Source: AC-51 sp036265325 (GTDB lineage: Bacteria; Actinomycetota; UBA4738; HRBIN12). Taken from it: a stretch of 64,000 nt of DNA. The stretch lies in assembly GCA_036265325.1 (NCBI GenBank), contig DATAPH010000049.1:14285-78284 (forward strand). Direction: 5' to 3'. Under the pieces are notes generated by a model. That model did no database searches and was not told the origin of the DNA. It worked only from the letters and a program-made list of their open reading frames with translations. A program made the position numbers and the translations under genes. Below, one piece after another: positions 43,315-52,095 of this stretch (positions are counted from its first letter, which is position 1; each line of letters begins with the position of its first letter).

Positions 43315-45122
43315 GATCGCCGCTTTCACCGGACCGGTCGGCCGACGCTCCATGGAAGCAGCGCTTCCGTGCCCCGCTGTTCGCGGACCTCCAGATCGCC
43401 GCCGGGGATCGGCGTTCCGCCGTTGTGTCGAGCAGCGAGAGCGGTCTCTTCCAGGGCTACGCGCTTGACCTCGGAAGCGGTGCGATGCGGCAACTAACGC
43501 ACGCGGACACCGGCACTGTGTTGACATCGTTGTCCCGCGACGGGCGCTCGCTGTTGACGCTCGACGACAAGGGCGGCGATGAGGTCGGCCACTGGGTCGC
43601 GATCCCCGTCGGCGGCGGACCGCAGGTGGACCTCACGCCCGACATGGCGGCGTACTCGTCCTGGAGCGTTGCCACCGATTCGACCGGGACGCAGGTGGCG
43701 ATCGCCGTCACGAGTGACGGCGGGACGGAGATCTGGATCGCCTCGTCGGGCGGGGACGCAGCACCACGTCGATTGCTCGCGTCGTGGGGTCTCGTGCTCA
43801 CGCTGGCGTTCAGCGCAGACGGACAGACGGTGTTGTACCTCTCGTCCGAGCCCACCCGGTCCAACACCTATGCGGCCGTCGCCGTCGACGTCGCGACCGG
43901 GGAGCGGCTGGGGGAGCTCTGGGACGGCGCTCCGAGCTCGATGTACGGCTTGATCACCGAGCCGAACGGCGATCGGATCGCGTCGACGTCAAATGTGAGC
44001 GGCCGGTCACGTCCGCTGCTTTGGGACCCGCGTTCGGACTCGCGGCTCGATCTTCCGTTGGACATCCCCGGGGACGCTGACGTGATCGATTGGTCGGACG
44101 ACGGCGCCGAGCTGTTGCTCGCCGTCGCGGACCGCGCCGAGGAAACACTCATCCGGTACGACGTCGAGTCGAACTCCGCGCACGTCGTCGACTTCGGCGG
44201 CGGCTCGTTCGGCATCGATGCACGGTTCGGTCCCGATGGCTCGGTCGTCGTCGTCCGCTCGAGCGCAACCAGGGCTCGAGAGATCGTGGCCGTGGAGCCG
44301 GACGGCCTGCGGACGATCGCCCGCCCCGATGCGGCGCCGCCCGGAGCGCCGTTGCGCTCGGTCTCGTTCCCCTCGTCGGACGGGACCCTCATCCAGGCGT
44401 GGCTCGGTGAGCCCGATGGCGACGGACCGTTCCCCACGATCCTGTTGGTCCACGGCGGTCCGGAGGGCGTCTCGAACGACGCGTACGCTCCGCGGCTCGC
44501 GTCGTGGATCGACCATGGGTACGCGGTGTGCTCGCTCAACTATCGAGGCTCGACCACGTTCGGTCGCGAGTACCAACAGGCGATCTGGCAGAACATCGGT
44601 CATTGGGAGGTGGAGGATCTCGAGGCCACCGCGGCGTGGCTCGTCGACAACGGCGTCGCCGAGCCCGGATCGATCGTGCTGACGGGTGGCTCGTACGGCG
44701 GGTACCTGACGTTGCTCGGTCTGGGCCGACTGCCCGAGGCCTGGGCGGGAGGCGTAGCCATCGTCGCCGTCGGCGATTGGGTCCTGATGTACGAGGAGGC
44801 CGCCGACGCGTTGCGCGCCTACCAGGAACAGATCTTCGGTGGTCCGCCAGACGAACTGCCTGAGCGGTACCGCGTTGCGTCGCCGCTCACGTACGTGAAC
44901 GACGTCGCGGCGCCACTGTTGGTGTTCCAGGGTTCGAACGACTCGCGGTGTCCGCCCGGGCAGTTCCGCGCCTACGAGGAGGCGGCTCGGGCCGCGGGGA
45001 AGCAGATCGAGGTCGAGTGGTTCGAGGCCGGCCATATCGGCCCCTCGATGGAACAGATCATCGAACAGCAGGAACGCGCGCTCGAGTTCGTCCATGGATT
45101 GTTCGCCGGGGCGGACGCGTGA
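43311..45122 (+). CDS. S9-family (prolyl oligopeptidase-like) serine peptidase inside the purine operon
   Basis: The protein (603 aa) has an N-terminal beta-propeller of WD/TolB-like repeats (about residues 20-350) and a C-terminal alpha/beta-hydrolase domain. The nucleophile is Ser461 in TGGSYGGYLTL, the acid Asp544 in QGSNDSRCP and the histidine His575 in AGHIGPS. LLVHGGPEGVSNDAY is the oxyanion region. No signal peptide is visible, so it should be cytosolic. It lies between purQ and purL with 4-nt overlaps at both ends. A link to purine synthesis is not known. Confidence 0.88.
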   Translation: MRSPLSPDRSADAPWKQRFRAPLFADLQIAAGDRRSAVVSSSESGLFQGYALDLGSGAMRQLTHADTGTVLTSLSRDGRSLLTLDDKGGDEVGHWVAIPVGGGPQVDLTPDMAAYSSWSVATDSTGTQVAIAVTSDGGTEIWIASSGGDAAPRRLLASWGLVLTLAFSADGQTVLYLSSEPTRSNTYAAVAVDVATGERLGELWDGAPSSMYGLITEPNGDRIASTSNVSGRSRPLLWDPRSDSRLDLPLDIPGDADVIDWSDDGAELLLAVADRAEETLIRYDVESNSAHVVDFGGGSFGIDARFGPDGSVVVVRSSATRAREIVAVEPDGLRTIARPDAAPPGAPLRSVSFPSSDGTLIQAWLGEPDGDGPFPTILLVHGGPEGVSNDAYAPRLASWIDHGYAVCSLNYRGSTTFGREYQQAIWQNIGHWEVEDLEATAAWLVDNGVAEPGSIVLTGGSYGGYLTLLGLGRLPEAWAGGVAIVAVGDWVLMYEEAADALRAYQEQIFGGPPDELPERYRVASPLTYVNDVAAPLLVFQGSNDSRCPPGQFRAYEEAARAAGKQIEVEWFEAGHIGPSMEQIIEQQERALEFVHGLFAGADA

Positions 45123-47314
45123 CCGAACCGCTCCACCGGCAGCTCGGGTTACAAGACGACGAGCACGACCGGATCGTCGCGACGCTCGGACGGGAGCCGA
45201 ACCGCGCAGAGCTCGCGATGTACTCCGTGATGTGGTCGGAACATTGCTCCTACAAGTCTTCGAAGATCCATCTCAAGACCTTGCCGACCGAGGGCGACGC
45301 CGTGTTGGTCGGGCCGGGACAGGACGCGGGCGCGATCGACGCCGGCGACGGCGATGCGATCGTGTTCAAGATCGAGTCGCATTCGCATCCGAGCGCGATC
45401 GAGCCGTACCAGGGCGCGGCGACCGGTGTGGGCGGGATCGTTCGAGACATCGTCTCGATGGGCGCTCGGCCGGTCGCGCTGCTCGATCCGTTGATGTTCG
45501 GGCCGCTCACCGATCCACGGAACCGGTGGCTGTTCGAAGGCGTCGTCGCGGGGATCGGCGGCTACGGCAACTGCATCGGCGTGCCGACGGTCGGTGGCGA
45601 GATCCGGTTCGCCGATGCGCACGCATCCAACCCGTGCGTCAACGTGCTGTGCCTCGGGTTCGCGAAGGCGGACGCGCTCGTGACGTCGCAGTCGCTCGTC
45701 CCGCACTCCGGGTCGCTGATGGTGCTCTACGGCGCCGCGACGGGGCGAGACGGGATCGGCGGCGTCTCGGTGCTCGCGAGCGCGACGCTCGAGGACGGCG
45801 CCGAGGCGTCACGTCCGTCGGTGCAGATCGGCGACCCGTTCGCGGAGAAGCTCCTGATCGAGGCGTCGCTCGAACTGATCGGTTCCGACCTGCTCGAGGG
45901 GCTCCAGGACCTGGGCGGCGCCGGCATCACCTGTGCGCTCAGCGAGTCCGCGGCGCGGGCCGGGATGGGCGCCGATGTTGACCTCGACGCCGTACCGCTG
46001 CGCGCCGCCGACATGGAGCCCTTCGAGATCCTGACGAGCGAGTCGCAGGAGCGGATGCTCGCGATCGTGCACCCATCGAAGGTGGACGAGGTGCTCGCCG
46101 TGTGCGCGCGATGGGGTCTGCAGACGGCGGTGGTCGCCACGCTCGTGGATGGTGGCACGCTCACCATCCGCCGTCGCAGCGAGATCGTCGCGCAGATGCC
46201 GGCACGGTCGCTGGTCGACGAAGGCCCGGAGTACGACCGCCCGCGTGCCGCGCCCGAGCGCACCGACGCGTTCGAGCCGGCGCTGACGCCGTTCGACGGT
46301 GACCTCGCCGACGCGCTCCGGACGGTGCTCGCGGCGCCGGGCATCGCGTCGAAGCGCTGGGTCTGGCGGCAGTACGACCGAGTCGTCCAGGGCAACACGG
46401 TCGCGGGCCCCGAGTCCGACGCGGCCGTGATCCGGATCCCCGGCACGCTGAAGGGCGCCGTGGTCTCGAGCGACGGGAAAGGCCGCTTCGGGCGGCTCGA
46501 TCCGTACCTCGGCGCGATGCACGCGGTCGCCGAGGCGGCACGCAACGTCGCGGTGACCGGCGCGCGTCCCGTCGCGATCACGAACTGCCTCAACTTCGGC
46601 AACCCCGAGCGGCCCGAGGTGATGTGGCAGTTCGCCGAGTCGATCCGCGGGATGCGCGACGCGTGCACGACGCTCGGCACCCCGGTCACCGGCGGGAACG
46701 TCAGCTTCTACAACGAGAGCGGCGACAGCGCGATCGACCCGACGCCGGTGATCGGGATGCTCGGCCTCTTGGCCGACCATCGCCTGCGTGTTCCGAGCGC
46801 TTTCCCCTCACCGGGTCTCGCGGTCTACCTCCTCGGCGAGACGGCGGCCGAGCTCGGCGGCTCCGAGTTCGCCGAGGCCGTGCTCGGGGACATCGGCGGG
46901 ATGCCGCCGAAGCTCGACCTGACGAAGGAACGCGCATTGCTCGATCTGCTGGTTGCGGCCGCAGCGGAGACGCTGCTCGCGAGCGCACACGACTGCAGCG
47001 ACGGCGGACTCGCGGTCGCGCTCGCCGAGTGCGCGATCGGGAACGGCCACGGGTTCGCGGTGTCGCTTCCGACCGACCTGCCGAGCCACGTCGCCTTGTT
47101 CAGCGAGTCGGCGTCGCGTGCGGTGGTGTCGGTTTCGTCGGTGGACGAAGATCGAGTGCGCGAGCTGGCGGCCGCGTATCACGTGCCCGCGGCGAGGATC
47201 GGCGAAACCGGTGGGCCACGAGCCTTGATCGACGGCGCGATCGACGTCCCCGTCACGGAGCTGACGGACGTCTGGGAGACCGCGATCCCGCGCTTGCTCG
47301 GCGAGGCGGTGTGA
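45119..47314 (+). CDS. purL: FGAM synthetase large subunit PurL
   Basis: The protein (731 aa) is the small-type PurL. Motifs include MWSEHCSYKSSK, HSHPSAIEPYQGAATGVGGI, LQDLGGAGITCALSE and, in the second half, NVAVTGARPVAITNCLNFGN and HDCSDGGLAVALAECA. It forms FGAM with PurS and PurQ. The GTG overlaps the peptidase stop and the stop overlaps the HAD gene. Confidence 0.96.
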   Translation: MTEPLHRQLGLQDDEHDRIVATLGREPNRAELAMYSVMWSEHCSYKSSKIHLKTLPTEGDAVLVGPGQDAGAIDAGDGDAIVFKIESHSHPSAIEPYQGAATGVGGIVRDIVSMGARPVALLDPLMFGPLTDPRNRWLFEGVVAGIGGYGNCIGVPTVGGEIRFADAHASNPCVNVLCLGFAKADALVTSQSLVPHSGSLMVLYGAATGRDGIGGVSVLASATLEDGAEASRPSVQIGDPFAEKLLIEASLELIGSDLLEGLQDLGGAGITCALSESAARAGMGADVDLDAVPLRAADMEPFEILTSESQERMLAIVHPSKVDEVLAVCARWGLQTAVVATLVDGGTLTIRRRSEIVAQMPARSLVDEGPEYDRPRAAPERTDAFEPALTPFDGDLADALRTVLAAPGIASKRWVWRQYDRVVQGNTVAGPESDAAVIRIPGTLKGAVVSSDGKGRFGRLDPYLGAMHAVAEAARNVAVTGARPVAITNCLNFGNPERPEVMWQFAESIRGMRDACTTLGTPVTGGNVSFYNESGDSAIDPTPVIGMLGLLADHRLRVPSAFPSPGLAVYLLGETAAELGGSEFAEAVLGDIGGMPPKLDLTKERALLDLLVAAAAETLLASAHDCSDGGLAVALAECAIGNGHGFAVSLPTDLPSHVALFSESASRAVVSVSSVDEDRVRELAAAYHVPAARIGETGGPRALIDGAIDVPVTELTDVWETAIPRLLGEAV

Positions 47315-48054
47315 CGAAGCTCCGCGCGGTCACCTTCGACTTCTGGCACACGCTGGTCGCCGAACATCCCGGCACGATGCGCCGGATGCAGCTCGAGGAG
47401 TGGAGCAGACTGCTGGCGCGCGCCGGTCACGCGCGTGAGGACGCGGACCTCGAGGCGGCGTTCGCCAAGAACTGGCAGCGCTTCGAGGAGCATTGGTGGA
47501 GCAATAGCGGCCAGTACACGCCGACGGACTCGGTGCTGTTCATCACGGAGGAGCTGTCGGTGGACCCCACCGACGAGCTCCGCGGCGCGCTGATCGATTC
47601 GTACCGGGTCGTCGGCGAGGCCGCCGAGCTTGAGGTCGCGCCCGGCCTCGAGGTGTGCCTCCGGTCACTGCGCGACGCCGGCGTCCGGCTCGGCATCGTG
47701 TGCGACGTCGGCCTGACCTCGTCCCCCACGCTCCGCGCGCGCCTCGAGCGCCTCGGCGTCCTGGACGCCTTCGACTCGTGGTCGTTCAGCGACGAAACGG
47801 GCGTCTTCAAGCCGGCGGCAGGGGCTTTCCGGGCGGCGCTCGATCCGCTCGGCGTTGATCCACGTGATGCGGCGCACATCGGTGACAACGAACGCACCGA
47901 CATCGCGGGCGCCAACGCGCTCGGGATGGTCTCCGTCCGGTACGAGGGGTTGCTGCGCGTGACCGGTCTCCTCGACGGCCTGCGGTTCGACGGCACCGCC
48001 GACCACGTGATCGACGACATCGCGACGCTTCCAGCGGTTCTCGAGATCGCGTGA
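47311..48054 (+). CDS. HAD-superfamily hydrolase with DxW motif I
   Basis: The protein (247 aa) is a HAD subfamily I phosphatase: motif I VTFDFWHTLV, motif II around GIVCDVGLT, the lysine in GVFKPAAGAF and motif IV AHIGDNERTDIAGA. In motif I the second aspartate of DxD is replaced by tryptophan, as in some known HAD groups; the second Asp normally acts as general acid. It ends the purine operon with a 4-nt overlap. It may act on a nucleotide or sugar phosphate; this is a guess from context. Confidence 0.87.
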   Translation: MTKLRAVTFDFWHTLVAEHPGTMRRMQLEEWSRLLARAGHAREDADLEAAFAKNWQRFEEHWWSNSGQYTPTDSVLFITEELSVDPTDELRGALIDSYRVVGEAAELEVAPGLEVCLRSLRDAGVRLGIVCDVGLTSSPTLRARLERLGVLDAFDSWSFSDETGVFKPAAGAFRAALDPLGVDPRDAAHIGDNERTDIAGANALGMVSVRYEGLLRVTGLLDGLRFDGTADHVIDDIATLPAVLEIA

Positions 48055-48112
48055 TCCATCTCACGCGGGCGGGCGCTCCGGCGTTGTTCCGGGTGTGGTT
48101 GCATCCCTGGCG

Positions 48113-48580
48113 ATGGGTACGCGGACGCCGCCGCCGTTCGAGCGGTTCCTCCAAGCGAACGGGCCGACCGTGATGCGGTTCCTCGTTGCGGCGGTTGGGC
48201 CTGAGCATGCCGACGACGCGTACCAGGAGACGTTCTTGTCGGCGCTACGCGCCTACCCGCGCGTGCGAGACGACGGACGCCTGGACAGGTGGATCCTGCG
48301 GATCGCGTCGCGAACTGCGATCGACCACCACCGCGCGCGAGCTCGGCGGCCGGAACCGCGCGCGACGCTCCCCGACCGGCCGCTCGCAGGTCCGGACCCG
48401 CGCGACATCGAGCTGCTCGGGGCCGTGGCCGCGCTGCCGCCCAAGCAACGCGCCGCCGTGGCGCTCCGCCACTTGCTCGACCGTCCCTACCCCGAGATCG
48501 CCGAGATCCTCGGGTGTTCCGAGGAGGCCGCTCGCGCGAACGTCCGTGCCGGCCTCGCGACCCTCAGGGAGCGTGTGTGA
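48113..48580 (+). CDS. Small sigma-70 family (ECF-type) sigma factor
   Basis: The protein (155 aa) has sigma region 2 (DDAYQETFLSALRAYPRVRD, then LDRWILRIASRTAIDHHRAR) and region 4 (AVAALPPKQRAAVALRHLLD, then PYPEIAEILGCSEEAARANV). The ATG at 48113 has TTGCAT 8 nt upstream and is likely leaderless; an in-frame GTG lies at 48095. The stop shares a base with the ogt start (TGATG), so the two are translationally coupled. No ordinary anti-sigma factor gene is adjacent. Confidence 0.88.
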   Translation: MGTRTPPPFERFLQANGPTVMRFLVAAVGPEHADDAYQETFLSALRAYPRVRDDGRLDRWILRIASRTAIDHHRARARRPEPRATLPDRPLAGPDPRDIELLGAVAALPPKQRAAVALRHLLDRPYPEIAEILGCSEEAARANVRAGLATLRERV

Positions 48581-49200
48581 TGGATGACACTGACCTGCGA
48601 AGCATGGTGTCGGTCGCCGACGCGGAAGCGCGCGCTCGCCTCGCCGACGAGCGATTTCGGGCTGCCGCCGACGAGACCGGCCTGATCGACGTAGCCATCG
48701 GCACCGTGGGATCGCCGGTGGGGGAGCTGTTCGTGGCCGTCACGCCGAAGGGCCTCGCGTGTGTCGGGTTCGACGAGCAGGACCGGGCGGCGCTCGAGGA
48801 CCGGTTCGCGGAGGCGCTCTCGCCGCGTGTGGTCACGTCGGCGCGCGCCACCGACGCGGTCCGCAGGCAGCTCGACGAGTACTTCGGTAGCGCGCGCCGC
48901 CGCTTCGACGTCGAGATAGACCATCGGCTGATGTCGCCGTTCGTACGGAAAGTCATGATCCAGACCGCGAAGGTCCCGTACGGCGAGGTCTCGACCTACG
49001 GCGCGGTCGCCAGGGGCATCCATCATCCCGACGCCGCGCGAGCGGTGGGCGCGGCGCTGGGTCAGAACCCGATCCCGATCGTGCTGCCCTGCCACCGGAT
49101 CATCGGCGCGTCGGGCAACCTCACCGGCTACGCGGGCGGCTTGCACCGCAAGGAGTTCCTGCTTCGGCTCGAAGGCGACCCGATGCTGTTCCCGTCATAG
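48580..49200 (+). CDS. ogt: Methylated-DNA--protein-cysteine methyltransferase
   Basis: The protein (206 aa) has the suicide active site IVLPCHRIIGASGNLTGYAG and the helix-turn-helix region KVPYGEVSTYGAVARGI. The first 40 residues (LRSMVSVADAEARARLADER) form a charged, probably helical extension that is longer than needed for the usual N-terminal domain. It repairs O6-alkylguanine. Coupling to a sigma factor gene suggests the extension could bind the sigma factor, but this is inference. An in-frame GTG precedes the ATG by one codon. Confidence 0.9.
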   Translation: MDDTDLRSMVSVADAEARARLADERFRAAADETGLIDVAIGTVGSPVGELFVAVTPKGLACVGFDEQDRAALEDRFAEALSPRVVTSARATDAVRRQLDEYFGSARRRFDVEIDHRLMSPFVRKVMIQTAKVPYGEVSTYGAVARGIHHPDAARAVGAALGQNPIPIVLPCHRIIGASGNLTGYAGGLHRKEFLLRLEGDPMLFPS

Positions 49201-49286
49201 CGCCGCCAATCACGGCGGGCGGTGTGACGCGCCTCACATGCTGTGTGGCCCAAGGCTGGCAACATTTCGGCGTGACCTACACGGCA

Positions 49287-49309
49287 CCATATATGGCGTA
49301 TGGCATGCT
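49287..49309 (+). promoter_or_regulatory. Likely VapBC operator/promoter
   Basis: CCATATATGG (49287-49296) is a perfect 10-bp palindrome in an AT-rich patch, followed by two ATGGC words and CATGCT (49304-49309) that ends 7 nt before the vapB ATG. Ribbon-helix-helix antitoxins bind such sites to autoregulate. Confidence 0.4.
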
Positions 49310-49316
49310 CCCGTCC

Positions 49317-49535
49317 ATGGAGAAGACCACGGTGTACCTCGACCCCGAGGTTGCGCGCGGCCTGCGTGCGATGTCTCGATCGACCGGCCGCCCGCAGGCG
49401 CAGCTGATCCGTGAGGCGCTCGGGTCCTACCTGGCCGCCACGCCCCGCGCGGAGCTTCCCGGCTGGGTCGGCTCGTGGAAGAACGGGCCGGTCACCGACG
49501 CCGCCGACGTTCGCCGCGCGCCGGTGGGCGCGTGA
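49317..49535 (+). CDS. vapB: Ribbon-helix-helix antitoxin of a VapBC module
   Basis: The protein (72 aa) begins EKTTVYLDPEVARGLRAMSR, a ribbon-helix-helix fold, then GRPQAQLIREALGSYLA. The C-terminal part is charged and probably binds the toxin. The ATG at 49317 gives the normal RHH N-terminus; an upstream in-frame GTG extension contains the palindromic operator and is not expected. The stop overlaps vapC by 4 nt. Confidence 0.85.
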   Translation: MEKTTVYLDPEVARGLRAMSRSTGRPQAQLIREALGSYLAATPRAELPGWVGSWKNGPVTDAADVRRAPVGA

Positions 49536-49927
49536 TCACGCTCGACACCTCCGCGGTCATCGCGCTGGTGAACCGCTCCGACGTCCGGCACGGCGAGGCC
49601 GCCCGCGCGCTGGCCGATCACGGGCCGACGGTGGTGCCCGTCGCGATCTTGGCCGAGGTCGCGCGCATACTCGACCAACGGCTCGGCGCGATGGCGACGA
49701 TCGGGTTCCTCCGTGGGCTCGAGCAGGGCGACTCGCTGCTCGACTGTGGGGACGCCGACGTGCCGCGGATCCGCGAGCTGATGGCGCGGTTCGGCGAGCC
49801 ACCCCTCGGGTTCACCGACGCTGCCGTCGTCGCGTGTGCCGAGCGGAACGGCGGCCACGTTCTGACGTTCGACCGGACGGCGCTCGAGCCGGTCACCCTC
49901 GAGGTTCCGGTCAGCCTCGTACCCTGA
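49532..49927 (+). CDS. vapC: PIN-domain ribonuclease toxin VapC
   Basis: The protein (131 aa) has PIN-domain acidic residues in ITLDTSAVIAL, the glutamate in ILAEVARIL, GFTDAAVVACAERNGGHVLT and TFDRTAL. Such toxins cleave tRNA or rRNA when the antitoxin is lost. The GTG overlaps the vapB stop. The pair looks intact. Confidence 0.87.
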   Translation: MITLDTSAVIALVNRSDVRHGEAARALADHGPTVVPVAILAEVARILDQRLGAMATIGFLRGLEQGDSLLDCGDADVPRIRELMARFGEPPLGFTDAAVVACAERNGGHVLTFDRTALEPVTLEVPVSLVP

Positions 49928-49969
49928 GGCCACGTGACCGCTCGCTCCTGCGTCGCTCCTCGATCCGGC

Positions 49970-50674
49970 ATGTACGTATCCGCGCGCCTCGCGGCTCTCG
50001 CCGTTATCGCTGCGCTCGGGTTGGCGCTCGCCGCCTGCTCGGCGTCGGAGTCCTCGAGCGAGCAGCTCCCGATCGGGCCGGCGCCGTCGATCACGGTGCT
50101 CGTTCGGGTCGGCGGGGACGCCGAGACGACGGTGCAGCTCCTCGCTACCGGCACGACACAGCCGGCGCTGGACGCCGCAGCTGGCGCCGTCGCGACCGCC
50201 GCGTTCCCGAACGCCCAGGTGGGCCCGCCGCAAGCGCCGAACAACGCCGATGCGGGCCTCACCGTCGCGACCGTCCCCGTGCAGCTCTCGACCGATGCGA
50301 TCACGTTCGATCTGAACAGCGACGGCATCGCCGCCGCCCTCAAGCCGGTCCACCCGAAGGCCTTGGGGGTCTGGGTGTGCACGGACGGCCGTCGGAGCCT
50401 ATCGGTCGACACGACCGCCCCGGGCGCCGTCTCGAGCGACATCGTGAGCGGTCCATGCCGGGTCGCCGGGTCGACCCTCGCGCACGACGGCCTGACGTGG
50501 ACGGCGAAGGTCTCGGTCGGCGCGGTCGAACCGCCGTCGAAGCTGCCCTGGTTGATCGGCGCGGGGGTCGTGGTGCTCCTGATCGTCGGCGCTGTGTGGC
50601 TGCTCCGATCGCGACGGCCTCCACAGGAACGCGTCATCTCGCCCGCGCTGCCGCCTGCGCCGCCGGTACACTGA
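49970..50674 (+). CDS. Lipoprotein with C-terminal membrane segment, unknown function
   Basis: The product (234 aa) has a lipoprotein signal peptide, LAALAVIAALGLALAACSAS, with lipobox LAAC. A soluble region of about 150 residues and a C-terminal hydrophobic span (WLIGAGVVVLLIVGAVWLL) with basic tail follow. It would thus be tethered at both ends. An in-frame GTG at 49934 is possible but the ATG at 49970 gives the better signal peptide. No family was recognised. Confidence 0.7.
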   Translation: MYVSARLAALAVIAALGLALAACSASESSSEQLPIGPAPSITVLVRVGGDAETTVQLLATGTTQPALDAAAGAVATAAFPNAQVGPPQAPNNADAGLTVATVPVQLSTDAITFDLNSDGIAAALKPVHPKALGVWVCTDGRRSLSVDTTAPGAVSSDIVSGPCRVAGSTLAHDGLTWTAKVSVGAVEPPSKLPWLIGAGVVVLLIVGAVWLLRSRRPPQERVISPALPPAPPVH

Positions 50675-50682
50675 TTCCCTCG

Positions 50683-52095
50683 ATGGGTTCGGAGTCTCCG
50701 AAAGAAGAGTGCGGCCTCTTCGCCGTCTGGGCGCCCGGGGACGACGTCGCCCGGCTCACCTACTTCGGCCTCTTCGCGCAACAACATCGCGGCCAGGAGT
50801 CGGCCGGGATCGCGGTCTCCGACGGCAGCAACATCCTCGTCTACAAGGATCTCGGGCTCGTCAGTCAGGTCTTCAACGAGGCGACGCTGACCACGCTGCA
50901 CGGTGACCTCGCGGTCGGGCACACCCGGTACTCGACCACCGGCTCGACCACCTGGGACAACGCCCAGCCGGTCTTCAAGACCGACGGCGTGCGTTCGGTC
51001 GCGCTCGGCCACAACGGCAACCTCGTGAACACGCGGGAGCTCGCCTCGATGGTCGGCACCGGCTCCGCCAGTACCGACAGCGACCTCGTGACGGCCCTGA
51101 TCGCGGCCGAGTCCCCGAACACGCAGGGCCTCGACGACGCGGCGATGCGCGTGATGCCGATGCTCCAGGGCGCGTACTGCTTCGTCTTCATGGACGAGCG
51201 CAGCATCTACGCGGCACGCGACCCGTTCGGTGTGCGCCCTCTGTCGATCGGCCGGCTGCCGAACGGCTTCGTCGTCGCCTCCGAGACGTGCGCGCTCGAC
51301 ATCGTCGGCGCGACCTGGGTCCGGGACGTCGAGCCCGGCGAGATCATCCGGATCGACGACCGTGGGCTGCACTCGATGCGGTTCGCCTCGAGTCCCCGCA
51401 CGGCTCGCTGCGTGTTCGAGTACGTCTACCTCGCGCGGCCCGACTCCCGGATGGACGGGATCACCATCCACGAGGCTCGGCTCGCGATGGGCCGGCGTCT
51501 CGCCGAGGAGCACCCGGTCGACGGCGACCTCGTGATCGCCGTCCCGACCACCGGCCACTCCGCCGCTCAGGGGTACAGCCAGGTCTCGGGGATCCCGTAC
51601 GGCGACGGCATCTACAAGAACGCCTACGTCGGCCGCACGTTCATCCAGCCGTCGCAGACGCTCCGTGACAGGGGCGTGAAGCTCAAGCTGAACCCGTTAC
51701 CCGACTCGATCCGGGGCAAGCGGCTCGTCGTGATCGACGACTCGATCGTGCGCGGCACGACGACCAAGCAGGTCGTGTCGATGCTCCGCGACGCCGGCGC
51801 GACCGAGGTCCACATGCTCGTGACGTGCCCGCCGCTCCAGTGGCCGTGCTTCTACGGGATCGACATGCCGACGCGCCAGGAGCTGATCGCCGCCGACCTC
51901 ACCGTCGAGCAGATCCGTTCGTACGTCGGCGCCGACTCGCTCGGCTACCTCTCGCTCGAGGGGATGGTCGAGGCGGCCGCCGGCGAGAAGGATTCGTTCT
52001 GTCGGGCGTGCTTCGATGGCGAGTATCCGATCGAGATCCCTGAGGGTGCCGGCAAGTTCGTGCTGGAGGACCAACTCCAGCTCCCGACCGGGTGA
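50683..52095 (+). CDS. purF: Amidophosphoribosyltransferase
   Basis: The protein (470 aa) begins with a nine-residue propeptide before the nucleophile Cys10 (ECGLFAVWAPGD), as in the B. subtilis enzyme. HRGQESAGI and GHNGNLVNT complete the glutaminase site, and the PRPP-binding motif is VIDDSIVRGTTTKQ. Several cysteines (CVFEYVY, VTCPPLQWPC, FCRACF) fit the ligands of a [4Fe-4S] cluster. It is the first enzyme of purine synthesis. TACACT (50667-50672) lies 10 nt before the ATG. The purM start overlaps its stop. Confidence 0.95.
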   Translation: MGSESPKEECGLFAVWAPGDDVARLTYFGLFAQQHRGQESAGIAVSDGSNILVYKDLGLVSQVFNEATLTTLHGDLAVGHTRYSTTGSTTWDNAQPVFKTDGVRSVALGHNGNLVNTRELASMVGTGSASTDSDLVTALIAAESPNTQGLDDAAMRVMPMLQGAYCFVFMDERSIYAARDPFGVRPLSIGRLPNGFVVASETCALDIVGATWVRDVEPGEIIRIDDRGLHSMRFASSPRTARCVFEYVYLARPDSRMDGITIHEARLAMGRRLAEEHPVDGDLVIAVPTTGHSAAQGYSQVSGIPYGDGIYKNAYVGRTFIQPSQTLRDRGVKLKLNPLPDSIRGKRLVVIDDSIVRGTTTKQVVSMLRDAGATEVHMLVTCPPLQWPCFYGIDMPTRQELIAADLTVEQIRSYVGADSLGYLSLEGMVEAAAGEKDSFCRACFDGEYPIEIPEGAGKFVLEDQLQLPTG

